A stretch of DNA of 40,413 nt from Candidatus Kuenenia stuttgartensis (GTDB lineage Bacteria > Planctomycetota > Planctomycetia > Planctomycetales > Planctomycetaceae), in contig CAMDPK010000057.1 in assembly GCA_945904015.1 (NCBI GenBank), positions 1-40,413 on the forward strand, in the 5' to 3' direction. Below, piece by piece: positions 31,637-40,267 of the stretch; the stretch's first letter is position 1; every line of letters begins with the position of its first letter. The notes below the pieces were generated by a model. It saw only the letters and a program-made list of their open reading frames with translations. It did no database searches and had not been told where the DNA came from. The translations under genes were made by a program, and so were the position numbers.

Positions 31637-32731
31637 TCGCTGAACACGACCGGAACCAGAACCGGCCATCAGCGATTCGATCTCGGTGCGGGTGACGGTG
31701 TTGAAGTCTCCCTTGATGCTGTGCTTCAGACAACTGGCGGCGACGGCATAACGGATCGCGGTTGCGGGAGACGACAACTCTGGCGTGTTGAGTGCGAAGA
31801 TCAAGGCACCGCCGAAACTGTCGCCCGCTCCGACTCGATCCACGATGTTGTGAATTTCATACGGTGAGTAATTGCCGTTCGCGTCAGTCGGCGCGAGAAA
31901 CACGTTGTTCGCGGCGACGTCGAACAGCAGCGCGCCCCAATTGTTGTGCGATGCGGAAAAGCTTTCCCGCAGCGTGATCGCCACCTGCCGGACGTTCGGG
32001 AACTCGGCGACGATCTTTCGAGCGACCGCTTCGTAGCCGGCGATGTTCAACTCGCCGGCGTCCACGTTGGTCGATGCGGCGTGAATGCCCAGAGCTTGTT
32101 CGGCGTCTTCTTCATTCGCGATGACGACGTCAATGAACGGCATCAACCCGCGCATCGTCTCGCGGCACAAGTCGGTGGATTTCGTGCCGGGCCGCCAGTT
32201 CCACAACTTCTTGCGAAAGTTCAGATCGCACGACACAGTCAGCCCCTGTCGCTTGGCAGTCTGCACGCTGAGCTTTGCGGCTTCGGCCGCGTTCGCGCTG
32301 ATTGCGGGGGTGATGCCGGTGATGTGAAACCAATTCGCGCCGCGAAACGCCGTCTCGAAGTCATACGACTCCGCCGGTTGCAGCGCGATCGAGCTTCCTT
32401 CACGGTCGTAGGTCACCGTACCGCCGCGCTGATTGGCTCCGGTCTCGACGAAATAAATTCCGAAGCGGCCGAATTTCACCCGACGGATCAGTTCCGTGCC
32501 GACTCCCAACTTCTGAGCTTCCTGCACCAAGCAGTCGGTGATCGCGTTGTCCGGCAGAGCCGTCAAATACGACGCGCTGCCACCTTGCAGTGCGACCGAG
32601 ACTGCGACGTTCAGTTCACCGCCGCCGAACGTCGCTTCCAATCGGCCGGGGATGACCTGCGATAGCCGCAAGAATTCTTCAGGGCACAGGCGAAGCATCA
32701 CTTCGCCGAAGGTCACGAGCTTGAGCGGCAT
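31634..32731 (-). CDS. kdgK: 2-keto-3-deoxygluconate kinase (PfkB family)
   Basis: A 365-residue PfkB/ribokinase-type sugar kinase. The N-terminus VTFGEVMLRLCPEEFLRLSQ and FGGGELNVAVSVALQG match KDG kinases. DLNFRKKLWNW is a further typical KDG kinase motif, and VDRVGAGDSFGGALIFAL (about residues 302-319) holds the catalytic Asp and anion hole. KDG kinase phosphorylates 2-keto-3-deoxygluconate in pectin/uronate or semi-phosphorylated Entner-Doudoroff breakdown. An AAGGA ribosome site lies about 8 nt before the ATG. No aldolase or uronate genes are adjacent, so the exact substrate is inferred. The last codon and stop abut a repeat element. Confidence 0.87.
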   Translation of the reverse strand: MPLKLVTFGEVMLRLCPEEFLRLSQVIPGRLEATFGGGELNVAVSVALQGGSASYLTALPDNAITDCLVQEAQKLGVGTELIRRVKFGRFGIYFVETGANQRGGTVTYDREGSSIALQPAESYDFETAFRGANWFHITGITPAISANAAEAAKLSVQTAKRQGLTVSCDLNFRKKLWNWRPGTKSTDLCRETMRGLMPFIDVVIANEEDAEQALGIHAASTNVDAGELNIAGYEAVARKIVAEFPNVRQVAITLRESFSASHNNWGALLFDVAANNVFLAPTDANGNYSPYEIHNIVDRVGAGDSFGGALIFALNTPELSSPATAIRYAVAASCLKHSIKGDFNTVTRTEIESLMAGSGSGRVQR

Positions 32732-32751
32732 GGAGCGTCCTTGTCATTCAC

Positions 32752-32815
32752 CTCCTACTCCTACTCTTACTCCTACTCGAATTGGTCCGAGTAGGAGTAA
32801 GAGTAGGAGTAGGAC
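32752..32815. repeat. Perfect inverted pair of CTACTC words
   Basis: A 28-nt left arm (32752-32779) made of CTCCTACTCCTACTC-type words pairs with 32788-32815 with only the outermost base mismatched. The spacer is the 8-nt AATTGGTC. It ends 4 nt before the stop of the cyclase-like gene and lies between that gene and kdgK. It could form a 27-bp hairpin in the mRNA, but there is no T-run. Confidence 0.92.
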
Positions 32816-32819
32816 TTTG

Positions 32820-33845
32820 TCAGCGTTGAAAAATCGGCAAATAGTTATTCGGCATCTGCAAAATGATCAGAGCCATCGCGGTGCCGTACTCGATGCAGAC
32901 GGTCGAGTCGGTCCAGGCTCCATCCGGAAGTTGATCGCGAAGCAGCGTGTCACGGATCGCGGGATACCAATCGTCCCACGCTTCGCCGCCAGCACGCCAC
33001 ATCGCTTGAGCGGCATAGTAATGGCCGTAGAAAAAATGTCCCTCGTACCGAGCCATTTGCCCCTGCGGAGCAAACCGGCGGAGATAGCCGAGTCCACGAT
33101 CAATCTCCTTCCCCTCGTACTGTCCGGCGGAATGCAACGCGACGACGCCGGCGGCCGAACGCGGGAACGCGCTCTCACCGCGACGGACCAGTTGATAGCG
33201 GAAGCCACCGTCGGAGTTCTGACACTTCTTGACGTACTCGATGCAGCGATCGACCGTCTCTTTGGGGACGTGCAATCCCGCGTTGCGAGCCGCTCGCAAC
33301 GCCATGATCTGGCAAACGGTGGCCGAGATGTCCGCCTCTTTCGGTTCAGGCTGATAGCGCCAGCCACCTTCGCTGTTTTGAGTTTGCACGATCAACCGGA
33401 CGGCGCGGTCGAGTTTTTCGCGCACGTCAACTCGGCGCGACATGCCGTAGACCTCGGCGAGGAACAGCGTCGCGAACCCGTGGCCGTACATCGGGCCGTA
33501 GGACTCTTGTTCTTTGACGTGCAGGAATCCATTGGGCTTCGCGACCGACAGCACGAAGTCCACAGTCTGGTTGACCTGCCGGCCATACGGCCCGCGACCG
33601 GGAGTGCTCCCGGACGATAAGAGCGCGATGCCGCCCAGCGCCGACACGGCCACGTTGCGGCCGAAGCCGCCGCCCGATCCGAACGAGCCGTCTTCACGTT
33701 GCTTCGCCGCCAGCCAGGCGAGACCTCGGTCAATCGCCAACTGCGTCTGCGGCGTGACGAGGTTCTTCGGATTCGGTTGCGCGAGAACCGTGCGGCCCAG
33801 CGACGAGGCGAGGATCGCCAGCAGCATGTCTCGACGAGTCGGCAT
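32820..33845 (-). CDS. Tat-exported prenyltransferase/squalene-cyclase-repeat protein
   Basis: A 341-residue protein with a twin-arginine signal (MPTRRDMLLAILASSLGRTV, RRxxL pattern). The mature part is made of alpha-alpha barrel repeats as in terpene cyclases and prenyltransferase beta subunits: 'AIDRGLAWLAAKQREDGSFG', 'LDRAVRLIVQTQNSEGGWRY', 'CIEYVKKCQNSDGGFRYQ', each with the QxxDGsW/G-type turn. The catalytic DxDD motif of squalene-hopene cyclases is not seen, so a cyclase activity is doubtful. It is a common planctomycete exported protein of unknown role. It begins 9 nt after the clpS stop, and its Shine-Dalgarno GGAG overlaps the clpS end. Confidence 0.88.
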   Translation of the reverse strand: MPTRRDMLLAILASSLGRTVLAQPNPKNLVTPQTQLAIDRGLAWLAAKQREDGSFGSGGGFGRNVAVSALGGIALLSSGSTPGRGPYGRQVNQTVDFVLSVAKPNGFLHVKEQESYGPMYGHGFATLFLAEVYGMSRRVDVREKLDRAVRLIVQTQNSEGGWRYQPEPKEADISATVCQIMALRAARNAGLHVPKETVDRCIEYVKKCQNSDGGFRYQLVRRGESAFPRSAAGVVALHSAGQYEGKEIDRGLGYLRRFAPQGQMARYEGHFFYGHYYAAQAMWRAGGEAWDDWYPAIRDTLLRDQLPDGAWTDSTVCIEYGTAMALIILQMPNNYLPIFQR

Positions 33846-33854
33846 CGAACTTCG

Positions 33855-34232
33855 TCACTCCGGCAGCGGTTCGATGGTCACGCCCAGCGGGAAATCCACT
33901 TTCATCACGGCGTAGAAGTCAGGGCCGAAACCGCGAATCTGGTCCCGTTTCAATTCGGCCAATTCCAGCGTGCCGCTCCAGACGATGCTTTTGCCTTGCG
34001 TGTGAACTTGGTTCGTCAGCACGAACGCCTTTTCCAGCGGGTACGCGAACAGCTTCATCAGCAGGTCGATGACGTATTGAAAAGTGTGCTGCTCGTCGTT
34101 GTGCAGAATGACGGCATACGGCGGTTGCCGCTTCGGCTGCGATTTTGGTTCGGGACGTGTCGGCTTCGGACGAACGACAACCTGCGGTTCCATCACGGCA
34201 ACATCGGGGTCATCGTTGTCGAAATCGTTCAT
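33855..34232 (-). CDS. clpS: ATP-dependent Clp protease adaptor ClpS
   Basis: A 125-residue N-end-rule adaptor that delivers substrates to ClpAP or ClpCP. The start at 34232 has GGAGG about 9 nt upstream; a frame open further upstream has no support. The N-terminal about 38 residues are acidic then Pro/Lys-rich and disordered, as in other ClpS proteins. The fold begins PYAVILHNDEQHTFQYVIDLL (residues 38 onwards), containing the Asn-Asp pair that binds the alpha-amino group. His77 in VHTQGKSIVWSG contributes to the hydrophobic pocket. It lies first in a minus-strand run ahead of the Tat-exported cyclase-like gene, with no clp protease gene nearby. Confidence 0.93.
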   Translation of the reverse strand: MNDFDNDDPDVAVMEPQVVVRPKPTRPEPKSQPKRQPPYAVILHNDEQHTFQYVIDLLMKLFAYPLEKAFVLTNQVHTQGKSIVWSGTLELAELKRDQIRGFGPDFYAVMKVDFPLGVTIEPLPE

Positions 34233-34312
34233 CGCATGGCCTCCTTGGACGCGGTCATCGTAGCATCCCGCGCCAGGGAATCCCAAGAGTGATCTTCTCA
34301 ACTCGACGTCGG

Positions 34313-37300
34313 TCACATTTGCGAGACGTTCGACGACGCCGCGTTCAACTCGTATGCGTGCGAGTACCACTGGAAGCCGAGCGGGTGAAAGTTCGCCGAG
34401 TGTTGGGCTTCGACGATGTTGTAGGCTCGGTTGCGGAAGACGCTGGCGACGCTCAGCGGTTCGGTCATGACCAGCCCGGCGTGGATGGCCGGATGGAAGT
34501 AACGGCGGAGGTTGAAACCGTTCTCATGCGCGAGGTTGTTGACTGCCGGAGTGACGATGATCTCCATGCGGTGCGGGTACTCGTAGATGATGATGTTGGG
34601 GAACGAGACCAGCCAATTGCCGGCGGAATCGGCGACGACTTGGCGATCGCCGAGCAATCGGCCGTCCGCGTCGTAAATCCGAGCGACCAAGGTGCTGCCC
34701 GGTTCGGTCAAGCCGCTGAAGACCGGATCGACCGGCAGCGGCGCGAGCGGCCGGCCGACGGTTTGTGTCTGTGGCATCAGCCACGCGACGCGCATGTCCT
34801 TCCAGTCGTGGAAGCTGTCGTAGGCGTAAACCTGCACGCGGTCGAAGTCACTGCCCACATTGTTCAGCGGCGTCGGATCGGTGCCATTCAGACCGTCATC
34901 GGTGACGGTCGCGGTCAGCGTGATCGACGGCGTCTGAGTGCTGATGTTGCTGCGAACCTGAGTGCTGACCGTCAAAGTCGTCGCCTCACCGGCCGCGAGG
35001 TCGCCGAGGTTCCAAGTGATCGTGCCGGCAACCGCGTCCACGACTCCGCCGTTCGTGGCAACGACATTTTGCAACACCATCACGGGGAAGCTCACCGTCA
35101 CGATGACTCCGTTGCCGTCTTGGTTGCCGTTGTTCACGACGTTGATTGTGTAGTTCAACGTGTCGCCGGGGCGGACGAGCGTTTCGCCATCGTCGATTGT
35201 GATGGCGTAATCGGGTTCCGCGTCGAGCGTGTCGGTGTCCGACGCGCTGTTGTCGCTGAGGTCCGGATCAGGGCCGTTCGCGCCGTCGTCCATGATCGAG
35301 GCGGAGAGCGTGAGGTCGTTCAAGCCGGAGGGCACAGCCGAGCGAACATCCGCCGTGACGGTGAAGGTGCGCGGATCGTTGGCCGGTAAGGCTCCGACAT
35401 TCCAAGTGATCGTGCCGGCCACGGCATCGACGATGCCGCCGTCGGAGGCGACGACGTTCGTCAGGATCGCAGTCGGAAAGCTGGCCGAGAGGATGACTCC
35501 GGTGCCGTTCTGCAAGCCGTCGTTGTTGAAGTTCACGAAGTAGGTCAGCGTCTCGCCAGGAGTCGCGGTGAGTTGCAGGTCGTCGATGCCGATGTCGTAC
35601 ATCGGCAGGGCATCGAGCGTGTTGGTGTCGGTCGCGGAGTCGTTGGTTGGGTCGAGGTCCGGGCCGTTCGTGCCGTCGTCGGTGATGGTCGCGATGTTGA
35701 CGATATCGTCCTGGCCGGCGACGGCGGGGTTGTCGATCAGCACCGAGAAGTTGACGTTGAACGACGCTCCGGCCGGCAGGCTGATGATCGAAAACTCGTA
35801 AACGTTGCCGCCGACGCTCGTCCAAGCGGGATCGCTGAATGCGGCGTTGAACGACGTGCCGACCGGAACCGTTTCGCTGACGATGACGTTCGTGGCCCCC
35901 TGCGTTCCGAGGTTGCCGACATTGAGCGTGTAGACGGTCCCTTGGCCGGGGCTGATCGAGTTCGTGAAGTCGGTCTTCGTCAGCCGCAGATCGGGCGCGG
36001 CATCGAGCGTGTCGGTGTCGTTCGCCGAGTTGTTCGCCGGAGTCGGGTCGGTTCCGTTCGCGAGGTCGTCGGTGATCGACGTCGAGTGCGTGAAGTCGTT
36101 CAACCCAGCAGCGACAGAACTCAGCACATCAGCCGTGACCGTGTAGGTCAGCGAGGTTCCGGCCGCGAGGCTACCGACGTTCCATGCAATCGAGCCAGTG
36201 GTCATGTCCACGACTCCGCCATTTGATGCGACGACGTTCGTGAGGACCGCCAGCGGGAACGAATTCGCGAGGACGACGCCGGTGCCGTCCTGCAAACCGG
36301 CGTTCGCGAACGTGATCGAGTACGTCAGCGACTGGCCGGTGGTCGCGCTCAGCACGCCGTCGTCGATGCTAATTTGGTAATCGGGCTGCGCAGCGAGCGT
36401 GTCGATGTCGGCAGCCGCGTTGTCGGCGGGCGTCAGATCGGCACCGTTGGTGGCGTCGTCCGTGATCGACGTCGAGTGCGTGAAGTCATCGAAGCCGGCG
36501 GGGATCGTGTCACGGACCTTCGCGGTGACGGTAAAGCTCCGCGACTCACCGGCCGCGAGGTTGCCAACGTTCCAGGTGATCGTTCCGGCAACGGCGTCGA
36601 CGATGCCGCCGTCGGACGCGACGACGTTTTCGAGGATTGCCGTTGGGAACGTGTCGCTGACGACGACTCCGGTCCCCTCTTGATTGCCGGCGTTCAGGAA
36701 CGAAACCGAGTAGCTCAGCGATTGACCGGGAGCGACGGCACTCTCGCCGTCGGTGATGGCGATGCGATAGTCGGGGGTCGCGTCGAGTGTGTCCGTGTCG
36801 GCGGCCGCGTCATCGCTCGGAGTCGGGTCGGGGCCGTTCGCCAGGTCGTCCGTGATCAACGTCTCGTGCGTGAAGTCGTCGATGCCGGCCGGGACCGAGT
36901 CGCGGACTTTCGCGGTGACGGTGAAGCTCCGCGAATCGCCGACGGCGAGAGTGCCGATATTCCAAGTGATCGTCCCGTCGACCGCATCGACGACACCTCC
37001 GTCGGACGCAACGACATTTTCGAGAATCGTCGTCGGGAACGTGTCAGAGACGACGACGCCCGTGCCGTCTTGATCGCCGCCGTTCGAGAAGTTGATCGTG
37101 TAGCTCAGCAGTTGGCCGGGGACAACGACCAACTCGCCGTCGTCGATCGTGATCTGATAATCGGGCGACGAGACGAGTGTGTTCGTGTCGGTGGCCGAGT
37201 TGTCGCCGGGGTTGGGATCAGAACCATTCGCGCCGTCGTCGCTGATCGCCACCGTGTTGACGATGTCACTCTGACCGGGCACCGCGGGCGAGTTGACCGT

Positions 37301-40267
37301 GACTGAGAAGTTGACGTTGAAGCCGGCTCCGGCCGCGAACGTCGGCAAAAAAATCTGATACGTGTCGGGCGCGATCAGCGACCACAACGGATCGCTGAGC
37401 ACAGCGTTGTACGTTGTCCCGATCGGGACGGTCTCGGTGACGAGCACATTCGTCGCGGCTTGCGTGCCGATGTTCGAAATGTTGATCGTGTAGACCGATC
37501 CCGCACCCGGCGTGATGCTCGCGGTGAAGTCGGTCTTGGTGAGCCGCAAGTCAGGGGCGGCATCGAGCGAGTCGGTATCGGCGGCGCTATTGTTGGCGGG
37601 AGTCGGCTCGATATTGTCGTGCGTGACACTGACTGGGATCGTCACGTCGGTGATGCCGCTGGCCAATGAATTGTTGACCTGCACGGTCAGCAGCAGCGTG
37701 AGTGTGCCGCTCGGTGCGAGGCTGGCGACGGCAGGCGTCCAAGTGAAATTGCCGCTGCCGTCGATGCTGAAATTCGCCGCGTCGTCGGTCGACACGAACG
37801 TGACTCGGTCGATCGGCAGCGAACCGCTGAGCACAACGCCGGTCGCGAGGCTGTCTCCGTCGTTGGCGATCGTGATCGAGTAGCTCGCCGATTGCCCGGC
37901 GGTCAGTGTTGCGAGACCGTTGTCGATCGTGACCGACAGATCCGGTTCGACGACTGTCACGTCGAACGGATTCGAGCTGATCGGCGGCTGCGGGTTCGAG
38001 ACATCGGCGGTGACGGTGTTCGTCAGAGTCGGCGTTCCGGCGAGCGGATCGTGATTGCTCGGAATGTCACTGACGAACGCATGCACGAGCAGCACGAACG
38101 AGTTGTTCGTCGCGTTGCCGTCGGTCGCGATCGTGATCGCTCCGAACGTGAAGGTGACATCCTCGCCGTCGAGCGTGCCGCCGGAAACGCTGGGCACAGG
38201 GACGCTGCCGTTAGAGTCGGCAGCCAGCAAACCATTCGCACTGGCCGCGGTCGTGATCAACGTCCATGAGTCGTACCGCAATCCGTCCGGCAAGAGGTCG
38301 GTCAGGACCAAATCGGTCGAGTTCCCCTCGGACATCGTGACGAGCAGCGCGAAACAGAGTTCCTCACCGATTGTCACCTCGCTGCCGACCGTGTTCGGAT
38401 CGGACGAATCGAACAGCGACTTCGTCACGCTGACGGCGGTCGGAGTCACGTTGATCGTCAGCGTGTTCGACGCGACGGAAAACGAGTTGCCGTCGCCGAC
38501 GGAGAAGTCGAACGTCGTGTACGGCGAACCGTTCTCGTTCACGTCCGGTCGGAAGATCAACCTGCCTGCGTTGATGTCGGCGACGGAGATCACGTCGTTC
38601 GCGCTGATCGGCGTGCCGTTGAGCAGCAGCGTGCCGTCCGCCGGCAGCGAGTCGATGCGGACGTCTGTCAGCACATCGCCTCCCACATCGAAGAACGGGA
38701 AGTCGCCTGCCGAGAGTGTGAAGTCGGTGTCTTCTGGAGTCGTGACGGCGGAGTCGGCTCCGGTCGGCGAATAATTGACTGGGATGAGCGTGACACTGAC
38801 GTCGGCGGTGTCGGTCGCTCCCAGATCGTCGGCGACCTGATAGGTGATCGTCGTGACCGGGCCGGTGTAGTTCGCTTCGGGCGCGAACGTGATCTCGCCG
38901 GTGATGGCGTTGACGGTCCAAGCCCCCTCCCCTGGCACGATCAACGATTTTCCGTCCGGCGACAACGTCGCGCCGGGTGGTGTCGAGACGATGATGACCG
39001 ACGTTGGATCGAGCGTGCCGTCGATATCCGAGTCGCCGTTGAGCACGTCGATCACGACCGGAAGGTCTTGATCGGTGCTGACGCTGTCATCGTCCGAGTT
39101 CGGCGGATCGTTCACCGGAGTGACGTTGACCGTGAGCGTGTTCGACGACGCGGCGAAGAGCGTGCCGTCGCCGACAGAGAATCCGAACGTCGTGTACGGC
39201 GAACCGTTCTCGTTCGCGTCCGGCCGGAAGATCAGCAGGCCCGCGTTGATGTCCGCGACGGCAATCACGTCTTTCGCATTGACGGCGACCTCGTTGAGCA
39301 ACAGCGTCCCATCCGCCGGCAGCGAGTCGATGCGAACTGTGGCCAGCGAATCGCCGTCGACGTCGTTGAACGGAAAGTCGCTCACCGAGAACACGAAGTC
39401 CGTGTCTTCGGAAGTTGTCACGGAGTTGTCCGCCCCGATCGGCGCATCGTTGACCGGGATCAGCGTGATGCTGACGTCGGCGGTGTCGGTCGCTCCCAGA
39501 TCGTCAGCAACTTGATAGGTGATCGTCGTGACCGGGCCGTTGTCGTTGGCATTCGGTGTGAACGTGATCTGGCCGGTGACGGCATCCACGGTCCAAGTTC
39601 CCTCGCTCGGCACGATCAGTGACTTGCCGTCCGGCGACAAGGTCGCGCCCGGCGGTGTTGAAACGATGACGACCGACGTGGGGTCCAGCGCGCCGTCGAG
39701 ATCGGTGTCGCCGTTGAGCACGTCGATCACGACCGGCGTGTCTTCATTGGTGGTGGCGCTGTCGTCATCGGCGACCGGCGGATCGTTGATCGGCGTGACA
39801 TGAACGGTCAGCGTGCTCGGTGATGAGGCGAAGTCCGTGCCGTCGCTGACAGAGAAGTCGAACGTCGTGTACGGCGAGCCGTTTTCGTTCGCGTCGGGGC
39901 GGAAGATCAGCAGGCCGGCGTTGACGTCGGCGACGGAGATCACGTCGTTGGCGTTGACCGCGACTCCATTGAGCAACAGTGTGCCATCGACCGGCAGCGA
40001 TTCGATGCGAATGCCGGCCAGTGAGTTGCCATCGACGTCGTTGAGCGGGAAGTCGCTCGCGGCGAACACGAAGTCGGTGTCTTCGGAAGTCGTGACCGCG
40101 TGGTCCGCTCCGGTCGGAGCATCGTTGGCAGCGGTCACGGTCAAGCTGACCATCGCGATCGCGGTCCCGCCTTGGCCGTCACTGATCTGGTAGCGGAAGC
40201 TGTCGGAGCCGTTGAAATTCAAGGCCGGGGTGTAGGTGAATGTGCCGTTGGTGTTGAGTGTGAGCAC
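34313..40267 (-). CDS. Giant surface protein (cadherin-like and DUF11 repeats), 5' end cut by insertion sequence
   Basis: A 1984-residue open frame, but it starts mid-domain: the first residues (LTLNTNGTFTYTPALNFNG) are the middle of a cadherin-like repeat, and an in-frame stop lies at 40277-40279 just upstream, in insertion-sequence DNA. This is therefore the C-terminal remnant of a larger gene. Residues about 1-610 are cadherin-like/Ig-like units with an exact 225-residue period (675 bp): 'ADDDSATTNEDTPVVIDVLNG', 'SPYTTFDFSVSDGT'. Residues about 615-760 hold a related domain (VTKSLFDSSDPNTVGSEVT). Residues about 770-1815 are eight DUF11 repeats, at a fixed 130-residue period over at least the last six. 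The last 170 residues (SGLTEPGSTLVARIYDADGR) form a non-repeat end. It was probably a cell-surface adhesin or wall protein. Whether the remnant is expressed is unknown. Confidence 0.88.
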   Translation of the reverse strand: MLTLNTNGTFTYTPALNFNGSDSFRYQISDGQGGTAIAMVSLTVTAANDAPTGADHAVTTSEDTDFVFAASDFPLNDVDGNSLAGIRIESLPVDGTLLLNGVAVNANDVISVADVNAGLLIFRPDANENGSPYTTFDFSVSDGTDFASSPSTLTVHVTPINDPPVADDDSATTNEDTPVVIDVLNGDTDLDGALDPTSVVIVSTPPGATLSPDGKSLIVPSEGTWTVDAVTGQITFTPNANDNGPVTTITYQVADDLGATDTADVSITLIPVNDAPIGADNSVTTSEDTDFVFSVSDFPFNDVDGDSLATVRIDSLPADGTLLLNEVAVNAKDVIAVADINAGLLIFRPDANENGSPYTTFGFSVGDGTLFAASSNTLTVNVTPVNDPPNSDDDSVSTDQDLPVVIDVLNGDSDIDGTLDPTSVIIVSTPPGATLSPDGKSLIVPGEGAWTVNAITGEITFAPEANYTGPVTTITYQVADDLGATDTADVSVTLIPVNYSPTGADSAVTTPEDTDFTLSAGDFPFFDVGGDVLTDVRIDSLPADGTLLLNGTPISANDVISVADINAGRLIFRPDVNENGSPYTTFDFSVGDGNSFSVASNTLTINVTPTAVSVTKSLFDSSDPNTVGSEVTIGEELCFALLVTMSEGNSTDLVLTDLLPDGLRYDSWTLITTAASANGLLAADSNGSVPVPSVSGGTLDGEDVTFTFGAITIATDGNATNNSFVLLVHAFVSDIPSNHDPLAGTPTLTNTVTADVSNPQPPISSNPFDVTVVEPDLSVTIDNGLATLTAGQSASYSITIANDGDSLATGVVLSGSLPIDRVTFVSTDDAANFSIDGSGNFTWTPAVASLAPSGTLTLLLTVQVNNSLASGITDVTIPVSVTHDNIEPTPANNSAADTDSLDAAPDLRLTKTDFTASITPGAGSVYTINISNIGTQAATNVLVTETVPIGTTYNAVLSDPLWSLIAPDTYQIFLPTFAAGAGFNVNFSVTVNSPAVPGQSDIVNTVAISDDGANGSDPNPGDNSATDTNTLVSSPDYQITIDDGELVVVPGQLLSYTINFSNGGDQDGTGVVVSDTFPTTILENVVASDGGVVDAVDGTITWNIGTLAVGDSRSFTVTAKVRDSVPAGIDDFTHETLITDDLANGPDPTPSDDAAADTDTLDATPDYRIAITDGESAVAPGQSLSYSVSFLNAGNQEGTGVVVSDTFPTAILENVVASDGGIVDAVAGTITWNVGNLAAGESRSFTVTAKVRDTIPAGFDDFTHSTSITDDATNGADLTPADNAAADIDTLAAQPDYQISIDDGVLSATTGQSLTYSITFANAGLQDGTGVVLANSFPLAVLTNVVASNGGVVDMTTGSIAWNVGSLAAGTSLTYTVTADVLSSVAAGLNDFTHSTSITDDLANGTDPTPANNSANDTDTLDAAPDLRLTKTDFTNSISPGQGTVYTLNVGNLGTQGATNVIVSETVPVGTSFNAAFSDPAWTSVGGNVYEFSIISLPAGASFNVNFSVLIDNPAVAGQDDIVNIATITDDGTNGPDLDPTNDSATDTNTLDALPMYDIGIDDLQLTATPGETLTYFVNFNNDGLQNGTGVILSASFPTAILTNVVASDGGIVDAVAGTITWNVGALPANDPRTFTVTADVRSAVPSGLNDLTLSASIMDDGANGPDPDLSDNSASDTDTLDAEPDYAITIDDGETLVRPGDTLNYTINVVNNGNQDGNGVIVTVSFPVMVLQNVVATNGGVVDAVAGTITWNLGDLAAGEATTLTVSTQVRSNISTQTPSITLTATVTDDGLNGTDPTPLNNVGSDFDRVQVYAYDSFHDWKDMRVAWLMPQTQTVGRPLAPLPVDPVFSGLTEPGSTLVARIYDADGRLLGDRQVVADSAGNWLVSFPNIIIYEYPHRMEIIVTPAVNNLAHENGFNLRRYFHPAIHAGLVMTEPLSVASVFRNRAYNIVEAQHSANFHPLGFQWYSHAYELNAASSNVSQM
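34850..37970. repeat. DUF11 coding repeats, 390-bp period
   Basis: Eight DUF11 units are encoded. The landmark TTCCAAGTGATC-type word recurs at 35010, 35400, 36180, 36570 and 36960, all at exact multiples of 390 bp. Units at about 35790 and 37350 are a second subtype (LRLTKTDFT...). Confidence 0.85.
38436..40267. repeat. Cadherin-like coding repeats, 675-bp period
   Basis: The word AACGTCGTGTACGGCGA recurs at 38511, 39186 and 39861, spaced exactly 675 bp. About three units are present, the 5'-most cut by the insertion sequence. Segments such as TCGGTCGCTCCCAGATCG are nearly identical between units. Confidence 0.85.

Noticed and set aside
32752-32815. CTACTC inverted repeat considered as a rho-independent terminator
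   Set aside because: The stem is long enough but AT-poor in neither tail: there is no U-run on either side, so intrinsic termination is not supported.
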